Positions 57,073 to 64,000 of a stretch of 64,000 nt of DNA are shown one piece after another. The first letter of the stretch is position 1; every line of letters starts with the position of its first letter. The stretch is taken from NCBI GenBank assembly GCA_016900015.1, contig JACJJM010000005.1, forward strand, positions 62,001 to 126,000. The letters are read 5' to 3'. The stretch comes from Phocaeicola coprophilus. Its GTDB lineage: Bacteria > Bacteroidota > Bacteroidia > Bacteroidales > Bacteroidaceae. The notes beneath the pieces are model-generated. The model searched no databases. It saw only the letters and a list, made by a program, of their open reading frames with translations, and had not been told where the DNA came from. Position numbers and translations under genes: made by a program.

Positions 57073-58212
57073 TCAACGGCCGCCGTACATGCGTTCGTAG
57101 TAATGCTGGTAATCGCCGCTGATGACTTGCCCGACCCATTCCTGATGGGTGAGATACCACTCGATGGTGCGGACGATGCCATCCTCAAAAGACGTCTCCG
57201 GCTGCCAACCCAGCTCGCGGCGTATCTTGTCGGGGTCGATGGCATAACGCTGGTCATGCCCCAAGCGGTCACGGACAAAGGTGATAAGGCGTTCATCCAT
57301 CCAGTCGACAGTAATCTGCCCCTCGGCGTCACGCTCCTGTTTCTTCAAGACCCGGCGAAGTTCCGGACGCTCGGTCATGAGGCGGCGGACAGTAGCAATG
57401 GACATACGCACGATGTCGATGTTCTGCCGCTCGTTGTGCCCGCCTACATTATAAATCGAACCGGGCCTTCCCTCCCGGAGCACCAATTCGATGGCCTTGC
57501 AATGATCCTCGACATAGAGCCAGTCGCGCACGTTCGTGCCGTCGCCATAGACGGGAAGCGGCTTGCCTTCGAGGATATTCTTGATGAGGAGCGGGATGAG
57601 CTTCTCCGGAAACTGGTAAGGACCATAGTTGTTGCTACAACGAGTGATGCTCACCGGCATGTGGTAAGTGTCGTGATAAGCCATGACGAACAGGTCGGCA
57701 CTGGCTTTCGATGCGCTGTATGGACTGTGCGGGCACAGAGGCGTGTCTTCCCGAAAATAGCCCACAGCCCCCAGACTGCCATACACTTCGTCAGTCGACA
57801 CCTGATGGAAACGCACCCCCTCCCGCCAGAGGGGATAGCCGCAGGCGTCCGTCCCCTTCGTCCAGGCACGACGGGCCGCGTCGAGCAAGTTTTGCGTGCC
57901 CAGGATATTGGTCTGGAGGAAAAGCTGGGGATTCTCAATGCTTCGGTCGACGTGGCTCTCTGCCGCGAAATTCACGACATAGTCGAATGCATAGGTAGCA
58001 AAGAGGCTGTCGACCAACTGGCGGTCGCCAATGTCGCCCCGCACAAAGACGCAGCGTTCGCCGTCAATATCGGCGGCAATCGTGCCGAGGTTGCCGGCAT
58101 ACGTCAGCAGGTCGAGCACGACGACACGCACGTCGTCATGCATCTTCAGGATATATTTAATGTAGTTCGCGCCGATAAATCCGGCCGCTCCGGTCACCAG
58201 ATAAGTCTTCAT
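57073..58212 (-). CDS. rfbB: dTDP-glucose 4,6-dehydratase
   Basis: 379 residues from MKTYLVTGAAGFIGANY; an ATG two codons upstream overlaps the rfbA stop. It has the Rossmann NAD motif TGAAGFIG, the catalytic Thr-Asp-Glu region STDEVYGS near residue 140, and Y-x3-K as YSASKAS near residue 170. It converts dTDP-glucose to dTDP-4-keto-6-deoxyglucose for surface polysaccharide sugars. The insertion near residues 115-135 (AARRAWTKGTDACGYPLW) is usual for the Bacteroidales type. Translated just after rfbA. Confidence 0.94.
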   Translation of the reverse strand: MKTYLVTGAAGFIGANYIKYILKMHDDVRVVVLDLLTYAGNLGTIAADIDGERCVFVRGDIGDRQLVDSLFATYAFDYVVNFAAESHVDRSIENPQLFLQTNILGTQNLLDAARRAWTKGTDACGYPLWREGVRFHQVSTDEVYGSLGAVGYFREDTPLCPHSPYSASKASADLFVMAYHDTYHMPVSITRCSNNYGPYQFPEKLIPLLIKNILEGKPLPVYGDGTNVRDWLYVEDHCKAIELVLREGRPGSIYNVGGHNERQNIDIVRMSIATVRRLMTERPELRRVLKKQERDAEGQITVDWMDERLITFVRDRLGHDQRYAIDPDKIRRELGWQPETSFEDGIVRTIEWYLTHQEWVGQVISGDYQHYYERMYGGR

Positions 58213-58214
58213 AT

Positions 58215-59102
58215 TCATCGTTTTTCAATTTCGTTCGTAACAAGTTCCATCAGATAACGCCCGTAGGCTGTCTTGGAAAGGCGTTCACCCAAGGCATGGA
58301 GTTGCTCCCCGCTAATCCAGCCATTGCGCCAGGCTATCTCCTCGATGCAACTGACATAGAATCCCTGCCGGTTCTGGATGGTGGCCACAAAGTTGGACGC
58401 TTCGAGCAGGCTGTCGCAGTTGCCTGTGTCGAGCCATGCGAAGCCGCGTCCGAAAAGTTCCACATGAAGGCTTCCCTCCTTCAGATAGAGATTGTTCAAG
58501 TCGGTTATCTCATATTCGCCGCGTGCCGAAGGACGCAGGCTGCGTGCTTTCTCCACGACGGTATTGTCGTAGAAATACAGCCCCGGCACCGCATAATGGC
58601 TCTTCGGCCGAAGCGGTTTTTCCTCGATGGATACCACCGTGCCTCCGGCGTCAAACTCCACTACGCCGTATGCCCGCGGGTCTTTGACGAAATAACCGAA
58701 AATGCAGGCGCCTCCGTCACGGACCTTCTGCGACGCACGCGCAAGCATGGCCGAAAATCCCTGTCCGTAGAAGAGATTGTCACCTAGGATGAGACATCCC
58801 GGCTCCCCGTCAAGGAAGTCAGCCCCGAGGACAAAGGCCTGCGCCAGACCGTTGGGCTGTTCCTGCACCTTGTAAGAAAAACGCATGCCCAGCTCCTCGC
58901 CCGTGCCCAGCAGTTCGCGAAAGACAGGCAGGTCGCGTGGCGTGGAAATGACAAGCACCTCACGGATGCCTGCCAGCATAAGCGTGGACAGAGGGTAATA
59001 TATCATCGGCTTGTCATACACCGGCATGATTTGCTTGGAGATAGCCTTCGAGAGCGGATAGAGACGGGTCGCGCTGCCTCCGGCCAAAATGATTCCTTTC
59101 AT
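58215..59102 (-). CDS. rfbA: Glucose-1-phosphate thymidylyltransferase
   Basis: 295 residues from MKGIILAGGSATRLYPL; the longer frame upstream is promoter DNA. The nucleotidyltransferase motif GGSATRLYPLS binds dTTP. KPMIYYPLSTL, CLILGDNLFYG and EKPLRPKSHYAVPGLYFYD are characteristic RfbA blocks. It makes dTDP-glucose, the substrate of RfbB. The rfbC and rfbD genes are not in the window. Confidence 0.95.
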   Translation of the reverse strand: MKGIILAGGSATRLYPLSKAISKQIMPVYDKPMIYYPLSTLMLAGIREVLVISTPRDLPVFRELLGTGEELGMRFSYKVQEQPNGLAQAFVLGADFLDGEPGCLILGDNLFYGQGFSAMLARASQKVRDGGACIFGYFVKDPRAYGVVEFDAGGTVVSIEEKPLRPKSHYAVPGLYFYDNTVVEKARSLRPSARGEYEITDLNNLYLKEGSLHVELFGRGFAWLDTGNCDSLLEASNFVATIQNRQGFYVSCIEEIAWRNGWISGEQLHALGERLSKTAYGRYLMELVTNEIEKR

Positions 59103-59135
59103 AACGACGTGTTTGGTTGTTTGAAATTTCTTCTG

Positions 59136-59185
59136 CAAAGAACGGTATGATAGTTGAGATTAGCAAAAGTTTTCTCGTACTTTTG
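59136..59185. promoter_or_regulatory. Divergent promoters for rfbA and the phosphodiesterase gene
   Basis: Rightward: TACTTTTG (59178-59185), 25 bases before the ATG at 59211. Leftward: a weaker box GTTCTTTG (59143-59136) with TTTG at 59167-59164, 20 bases apart. The two overlap in the 108-base gap. Confidence 0.45.
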
Positions 59186-59210
59186 CGGAGCAATCAAAAA
59201 GACAGAGAAC

Positions 59211-59723
59211 ATGAAACGCATCGGAATCCTCTCAGACACACATGGGCACTGGGACGAACGCTACTTGAAATACTTTGCAGACTGTGATGAAATCTGGCAC
59301 GCGGGCGACATCGGTTCGACGGAGCTGGCCGAACAGCTGGCAGCTTTCCGCCCCCTGCGGGCCGTCTACGGCAACATCGACGGACAGGAACTCCGCCACA
59401 TGTATCCGCAAATCAACCGTTTCACCGTGGAAGGCGTCGACGTGCTTATGAAGCACATCGGAGGTTATCCCGGAAAATATGACCCGTCCGTCCGCGGCCT
59501 GTTGTTGGTGCATCCTCCCAAGCTGTTCATCAGCGGACATTCACACATCCTGAAAGTGAAGTATGACAAGACGCTGGGGCTGCTCCACATCAACCCCGGA
59601 GCTGCCGGCATCTATGGATTCCACAAAGTACGCACGCTGGTACGCCTGACGATTGACGCCGGAGAGTTCAAAGACCTGGAGGTCATCGAGCTCTCAGAAG
59701 AGGCAAAACCGGCACACTTCTAA
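59211..59723 (+). CDS. YfcE/MJ0936-type metallophosphodiesterase
   Basis: 170 residues from MKRIGILSDTHGHWDERYLK. Calcineurin-like motifs in order are SDTHG, AGDIGS, YGNIDGQ, the His of LMKHIGG, and SGHSH near residue 120, all metal ligands of YfcE/MJ0936-like phosphodiesterases. The physiological substrate is unclear (family members act on phosphodiesters such as cyclic nucleotides in vitro). It stands alone, divergent from rfbA and convergent with the next operon. Confidence 0.88.
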   Translation: MKRIGILSDTHGHWDERYLKYFADCDEIWHAGDIGSTELAEQLAAFRPLRAVYGNIDGQELRHMYPQINRFTVEGVDVLMKHIGGYPGKYDPSVRGLLLVHPPKLFISGHSHILKVKYDKTLGLLHINPGAAGIYGFHKVRTLVRLTIDAGEFKDLEVIELSEEAKPAHF

Positions 59724-59797
59724 ATCTTCCTTACCTGTGCGGCCCGTGATTCGCGAATCATTGCTCACATTATGCCCTATTGGATGGCTATATTTCA

Positions 59798-61321
59798 TCA
59801 TTTGCTGAAGTGGAAAAATGCAGCCAGCCTATCAGGATTGAGCACATAGCGGACACGCTGTTTGAGAGCCTCATCGGCTGTCAGCACAGCGCAGGAAAAA
59901 GGGGTGCAAGCCAACATGTCTGCATCGGAAATTTCATTGCCCACAGCCAATACGCGTCCCGTCGGCAAGCCCAGCCGTGCACAGAAACGAAGAAAGCCCT
60001 CTTTCTTCCCGGCTTGGGGATGAATCAGGGTGATGAGCCGTCTGTTGCGGGAGACACGATAGGGCTGCGTGCCAAGCCATTCGAGCAGGGGCGCGATCTC
60101 TTCCCGAGAGTCGGGCAGCAGGCTGTATTTATAGGGATGTCCCAAGGCATCCTGATGGGCCGTGACCTTCACCATGCGGTCTAACGGCTGGGGCAGGGAT
60201 AGCGGAAGCAACGGAAGGCATTCACTCCATCCTTCGCCACGGAGTGAGGCTCCGTCAGCAAAAATTCCTCCGCGGAACAGGACGAAAAGACTGTGTCCCA
60301 ACCTCCGGCGTGCAAGGTCCTCCGTCAGAGAAGTCGCCAGATAGAGCGGGACACGACGGCTCAACCAGCGCAGAGCCTCAGCGTATGAGTCCAGGACACG
60401 GCCATCTGCTCCGGTGAGCGTGCCGTCCACATCGAAAAACACAGCCGACACTGGCATTTTCTCCGGAGTGCGCCACAGCATACCCCCGCCCATCACCTGA
60501 CGGAGCGGATGGCGAATGAGGTTGCTGAACGCGATGTAACAGTCACATCGTCGGTTCGTACACGGTACTTCCTCCAATGATAAACCACCATAAAGATTTC
60601 CCAACACAGTCCGGCTGCGCGGACAGGCCCGGACATTCCCCCACCCGTCGACAAAGCATGACTCGCTCCGTCCCATGCAATGTTCCCAATCGGCTGCCGC
60701 ATTCTGCACATCGTATGCAAAGAGATTGTCGATGCTGGAGAATGCCAACGTTTCCTCTGCCGTATAGCCGCGTTTCAATCCTTGCATAGCATTGACAAAC
60801 AGATAGATGTCAGGAGAAAGGCTGTCGCGCAGCTCTTGCAGCAGGGCCAGATGGTCCGGCTTGCCCACAGCCCCGGCGCAAACCTGAAGTCCGGCTTCAT
60901 GCAACCGGTGCAGTTGGTCGACGAAGCGCCTGACCGAGGTCATCTCGGGATGAAAACTAGCCCACAAATGAATTTTACCCACTTCAGCCCCTGACTGCCT
61001 CAGCTCCTCCAGCCAAGCCTGCGCCGGATATGAGAGATTGGTCTGACAGCCGACGCCTCTCACATGAGGCAATGTGCTCAGCTGCGCAATGCCCTCCCGA
61101 TAATAGGCATGAACCAGTGCTTCGCCATAAGGGATAAGGAACAGCCTGACAGGAGAACGCCACGCCGCCATCGCGGCTACGAAACGCCGCCAAGCCTGCT
61201 CGTCACGCGAGGTCGGACCGGAAGGCGACTTGCGCCCGAAGGGACAGTAAGAGCATGTGTAGTTGCAACTGCGCAACAAACCGCGGTAGTAAATCTGGCG
61301 AATGGAGTCAAGCCTTCTCAT
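59798..61321 (-). CDS. STM4011-type radical SAM protein fused to a HAD phosphatase domain
   Basis: 507 residues. The radical SAM cluster site is C19-x3-C23-x2-C26 (CNYTCSYC). A second cysteine group (CFVDGWGNVRACPRSR, CTNRRCDCYIAF) near residues 235-275 looks SPASM-like. From about residue 292 a complete HAD hydrolase follows: FFDVDGTLTGADGR, a central domain, and VGNEISDADML near residue 463. STM4011 itself is normally the first part alone (about 280 residues), so the HAD is an added activity. It is last of the leftward operon. Function in the cluster is not known. Confidence 0.8.
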   Translation of the reverse strand: MRRLDSIRQIYYRGLLRSCNYTCSYCPFGRKSPSGPTSRDEQAWRRFVAAMAAWRSPVRLFLIPYGEALVHAYYREGIAQLSTLPHVRGVGCQTNLSYPAQAWLEELRQSGAEVGKIHLWASFHPEMTSVRRFVDQLHRLHEAGLQVCAGAVGKPDHLALLQELRDSLSPDIYLFVNAMQGLKRGYTAEETLAFSSIDNLFAYDVQNAAADWEHCMGRSESCFVDGWGNVRACPRSRTVLGNLYGGLSLEEVPCTNRRCDCYIAFSNLIRHPLRQVMGGGMLWRTPEKMPVSAVFFDVDGTLTGADGRVLDSYAEALRWLSRRVPLYLATSLTEDLARRRLGHSLFVLFRGGIFADGASLRGEGWSECLPLLPLSLPQPLDRMVKVTAHQDALGHPYKYSLLPDSREEIAPLLEWLGTQPYRVSRNRRLITLIHPQAGKKEGFLRFCARLGLPTGRVLAVGNEISDADMLACTPFSCAVLTADEALKQRVRYVLNPDRLAAFFHFSK

Positions 61322-61324
61322 AAG

Positions 61325-62590
61325 TCAATAGGCATAAGTGCTCATCAGCGTGCGGACGGCCGGAGAGATAAACAGTTGCCCGATGTAGTCGGAATAGCCC
61401 ATGCCTTCATCCGTCAGACGGATATGTCCATCCACGTCTTCCACCCAATGCCGGTCAGCCAACATCTGCATCTGCGGGTAGTCCTCCGGACGAACACCAT
61501 GCCGGACATAGCACGCATGCTTGTCAATACCCGTATGATACAACAAATTCTTAATGATATAGCGTCGTGCCTGTTCGTCGGGAGAGAGGATAAAGCCATT
61601 GTCCGCCATTGTAAAGTCTTCAGTCTGCAAATATTGGTCGATAATCTCACGGATACGCCCAGGATGGACAGCATAACGGGTGGCATAATGGAGCGGTCCC
61701 AGATAGCTGCGCCCACCGGCGCCACAGGAGAGCATCACCTCGTCACCACAGGAGTGCCCCTCCTCCGCATGGCGGACAAAGCGACGCATGGAAGTTTGCC
61801 GGAATCCATGCTCCGACAGGTAATCGCGGGCTGTCAGATAAAGCTTGTAGGACATATCGTCGTCTTCCCGTTCCTGAATGCCCGTCCCGTAACGTACATA
61901 GAGCGGATAGACAAACAGCTCGTTCGGAGAGAAGCGCAAAGCCTCCCGCAGCGACAAGAGAAAGCTGTCCCGTGTCTGCCCCTTTATGCCGTAAATCAGG
62001 TCTATGTTGAATATAGGAAAACCGGCTTGTCCAATACGTTCCAAGGCCGGATAGATGTCCGCACGCCTCGGCTGACGTCCCAATGCACGCAATTCCCCGT
62101 CAAGAAAGCTCTGAATGCCAATGCTGACACGGGCCGTCCCCGCTTCCTTGAGGATGCCGAGACGAAGTTCGTCTGCATATTCCGGCGACGTCTCGACAGA
62201 AGTGAACACATCGGCAGGACGTACTCCGAAGATGGAAGCAATGCGAAACAATCGTCCCAACTTGTCAGGTTCCAGCAACAAGGGAGTCCCTCCTCCGACG
62301 GCAAATCCGTCAAAGGTCAGCCCCTGTGCCATCGGGGCTAACTGCAAGGCCTGTCGTTCCAGCGTGCGCAAGTAAGCATCCACCAACTGGTCTGTATGGG
62401 CCGAAAGTGAAAACAAGTTGCAATACCCGCATTTACTGTGGCAAAAAGGCAAATGGAAATACAAGCTGGCACGACACCCCTTCGCGTTCAAAGCTTCCAG
62501 ATAAGGAGCTAACGCCACAGGTTGCGGAAACGGACGGTAGGCCGTCTTATGCGGATAGCTATACATGTAGTCCGTATATCGCGAGATCAT
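61325..62590 (-). CDS. STM4012-type HemW-like radical SAM protein
   Basis: 421 residues from MISRYTDYMYSYPHKTAYRP. An earlier in-frame ATG is rejected because this one overlaps the upstream stop by four bases (ATGA). The cluster site is C50-x3-C54-x2-C57 (FCHSKCGYCNLF), followed by the HemW-like sequence FDGFAVGGGTP and SIGIQSFLDGELRALGR. The C-terminus contains a winged-helix-like part (GILKEAG, LTDEGMGYSDYIGQLF). It resembles coproporphyrinogen oxidase-like proteins but belongs by context to STM4012. Substrate unknown. Confidence 0.8.
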   Translation of the reverse strand: MISRYTDYMYSYPHKTAYRPFPQPVALAPYLEALNAKGCRASLYFHLPFCHSKCGYCNLFSLSAHTDQLVDAYLRTLERQALQLAPMAQGLTFDGFAVGGGTPLLLEPDKLGRLFRIASIFGVRPADVFTSVETSPEYADELRLGILKEAGTARVSIGIQSFLDGELRALGRQPRRADIYPALERIGQAGFPIFNIDLIYGIKGQTRDSFLLSLREALRFSPNELFVYPLYVRYGTGIQEREDDDMSYKLYLTARDYLSEHGFRQTSMRRFVRHAEEGHSCGDEVMLSCGAGGRSYLGPLHYATRYAVHPGRIREIIDQYLQTEDFTMADNGFILSPDEQARRYIIKNLLYHTGIDKHACYVRHGVRPEDYPQMQMLADRHWVEDVDGHIRLTDEGMGYSDYIGQLFISPAVRTLMSTYAY

Positions 62591-63441
62591 GACTTCTTCA
62601 GGATAAAATGTTTGTAAGGGACTGTATAGACAGCTTCGTGAGCGATGCAATGGTATTCATAACCATCCTCGCCATAACACGTGCCGTGGTCAGACAAGGC
62701 AATGACCAAAGTGTCTGCACGGCGCTCGAAAGCCTGAAACAGAGCCGGCAAGCAACTATCCACATAGCGCAAAGCCGCCGCGTGCGACTCCTTGTCGTCT
62801 TTCACCTTCCCCGGGACATAATGAGCATTGGGATAATGGATTGCCGAGAAGTTAATGTACAGGAAAAGGCGACGGTCGGCCGGAATACGCTCCAACTTTT
62901 CCAACGCAAAGCCGATTTGCTTCTCAGCGCTATGCTGTTCCATGCACCCGAAGCCCGGCAACCAATAACTATGCTTGAACAAAGAAGGGAACACACGTCC
63001 CAAAGGATTACGCTTGCTGAAAAAATTCACGCCGCCAATGCACATCGTTTCATAGCCGGCATTGCCCAATGCTTCGACAAAAGAAGCTTCTGTAAAGGGA
63101 TAACTTCCTGCCGGAGGAATGCGCCCGGTCCCGGCCTGCACGGGGAAAAACAGCCACTTACGGTTGCGCAACAGATGAGGTTCGGCCGGCGAAGGCAAGA
63201 AACCTGCAAAGATGGCTGCATGGGAAGGATAAGTGAAATTGCCCGGTGCATGACGCTTCTCCCAGGGACAACCATGCCGGTTCAGCACGGGAGTACCTCC
63301 GCTCGCTTCCTCTCCTTTGGCCACGTCGTAGCGTAAGGTGTCAAAGCACAACATCAAAATGTCATGCGACCCCACAATCCGGTTCATGTCCACATCCGGA
63401 CCCGTCATCTGGATGCCTCCGGGCAGTTCGTCTATCAGCAT
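62587..63441 (-). CDS. STM4013/SEN3800-type sulfatase-fold hydrolase
   Basis: 284 residues. Alkaline-phosphatase/sulfatase-fold metal sites: CFDTLRYD near residues 32-39, TYPSHAAIFAGF near 70-81, where sulfatases have C/S-x-P-S-R, and SDHGTCYGEDGYEYHCIAHE near 250. Thr70 at the nucleophile position points to a phosphodiester or phosphoethanolamine-type hydrolase or transferase rather than a sulfatase. No signal peptide, so it should be cytoplasmic. It overlaps both neighbours and belongs to the cluster. The reaction is unknown. Confidence 0.78.
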   Translation of the reverse strand: MLIDELPGGIQMTGPDVDMNRIVGSHDILMLCFDTLRYDVAKGEEASGGTPVLNRHGCPWEKRHAPGNFTYPSHAAIFAGFLPSPAEPHLLRNRKWLFFPVQAGTGRIPPAGSYPFTEASFVEALGNAGYETMCIGGVNFFSKRNPLGRVFPSLFKHSYWLPGFGCMEQHSAEKQIGFALEKLERIPADRRLFLYINFSAIHYPNAHYVPGKVKDDKESHAAALRYVDSCLPALFQAFERRADTLVIALSDHGTCYGEDGYEYHCIAHEAVYTVPYKHFILKKS

Positions 63442-64000
63442 AGCTTGATGATTTCTTTAAGTTGATTGGTATAAATGGAATTTCGCGCAAACATGTCCTG
63501 GTAGATGTGATCGCCCTGGCCGTTTACTTCCACAATGAATGGCGTGTGGCTTCTTTTTTCCAGCAAGAGGTCGACACCGGCACTGTGCAAGCCCACAATC
63601 TGCCCGGCCCGTATACTCTGGCTTACGACAGCCTGCCGGACAACATCACTGACCGGCAAGTCATCCCACGAACGGGCCCGATTGTTCAGATGCAAGTTTG
63701 TAATCGTTCCCCGGCTGCATCTCACGACGATGTAATCCACTTCCGTTCCGCGACTGACGACACGGAGGTCATAGTTCTCCCCGTCCCAATCAGCCTTGGG
63801 TATCCACTCTTCCATGATAGCTTCTGTGCGGATGACAGCTTCAGCCAACAAAGCGATGGACGCTTCCTGCGTCAGACGGTGTATGCACTTCGTGTTGTGT
63901 ATGTGTCCGTCCACAGCTTGCAGGGTGGTGTAGGAAACCCACTCGGACGACTTATCCCGGCGGCGGATTGCCATAATGCCTCCGGCACCCGAACCGTAGC
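63435..64000 (-). CDS. STM4014-type ATP-grasp protein (partial, N-terminus beyond window)
   Basis: The frame is open through the right edge: upstream of the methionine at 63974 the codons read YGSGAGGI, the glycine-rich ATP-grasp loop. Downstream are the nucleotide pocket and FIVEVNGQGDHIYQDMF, whose E-x-N is the magnesium site. About 188 residues are visible of an expected 300-350. The stop overlaps the STM4013-type start. ATP-grasp enzymes join a carboxylate to an amine or thiol, so the cluster may build a conjugate. Confidence 0.75.
   Translation of the reverse strand, partial: YGSGAGGIMAIRRRDKSSEWVSYTTLQAVDGHIHNTKCIHRLTQEASIALLAEAVIRTEAIMEEWIPKADWDGENYDLRVVSRGTEVDYIVVRCSRGTITNLHLNNRARSWDDLPVSDVVRQAVVSQSIRAGQIVGLHSAGVDLLLEKRSHTPFIVEVNGQGDHIYQDMFARNSIYTNQLKEIIKLC

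Noticed and set aside
57052-58257. 401-codon open frame opposite rfbB
   Set aside because: rfbB is unmistakable; the reverse frame spans its terminator and the rfbA junction.
61064-62341. 425-codon open frame opposite the radical SAM genes
   Set aside because: Runs across two real genes and is antisense to conserved cluster motifs.

Overview
The window is most likely from a gut-type member of the Bacteroidales. The evidence is host-style promoters of the form TTG-N19-TAnnTTTG, DUF4373 and DUF3127 proteins, a Bacteroidales-type HU homologue and a PiT transporter with a cytoplasmic tail. The genus cannot be fixed from the sequence alone. About 1-52478 is an integrated tailed phage, probably podovirus-like, whose left end lies outside the window. 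The rest (52479-64000) is host chromosome. The junction is a 3' fragment of a tRNA-Arg(TCT) gene at 52411-52478: anticodon arm, T arm and 3' acceptor strand are present but no matching 5' acceptor strand, as expected of an attachment site.

Prophage, left to right. 1-17094 holds the virion genes in short operons that repeatedly change strand: tail-fibre start, small structural genes, major capsid and scaffold (-); a small gene, a rhomboid-like protease, TerL and a Fic gene (+); portal (-); a HAD phosphatase and two adaptor-like genes (+); tail nozzle (-). An AT-rich XRE/ImmA-type metallopeptidase pair is inserted at 12703-14411. 17091-20630 is the control and immunity region: Rha/ANT regulator, ribbon-helix-helix-like protein, a HARE-HTH/PD-(D/E)XK nuclease, a small HTH protein, a membrane protein, a repressor and its operators. 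20631-33113 is the rightward early region: DNA-binding proteins, VRR-NUC nuclease, HU-like protein, DUF4373 protein, DnaQ-type exonuclease, radical SAM enzyme, C5 cytosine methyltransferase, then many small AT-rich genes. 33175-51496 is a leftward operon for injected proteins, dominated by a 5528-residue polyvalent protein carrying pyrophosphatase-like, N6-adenine methyltransferase, Strawberry-notch-type helicase, metallopeptidase and LPD38-like regions.

Four virion operons share a promoter with an upstream TAAGATTTACA-like element exactly 21 bases from a TAnnTTTG-like box. This looks like a phage-specific late promoter class. The sequence also shows dense dual coding: a second frame inside the cytosine methyltransferase gene, and two compact ORFs lying exactly in the low-complexity linkers of the giant protein.

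Host part: an AspT/YidE-type transporter, a PiT phosphate transporter, an intergenic array of four GATGTACATC palindromes at an exact 22-bp period, rfbA-rfbB for dTDP-sugar synthesis, a YfcE-like phosphodiesterase, and a leftward operon matching the uncharacterised STM4011-STM4014 families. The first member of that operon is a radical SAM protein fused to a HAD phosphatase.
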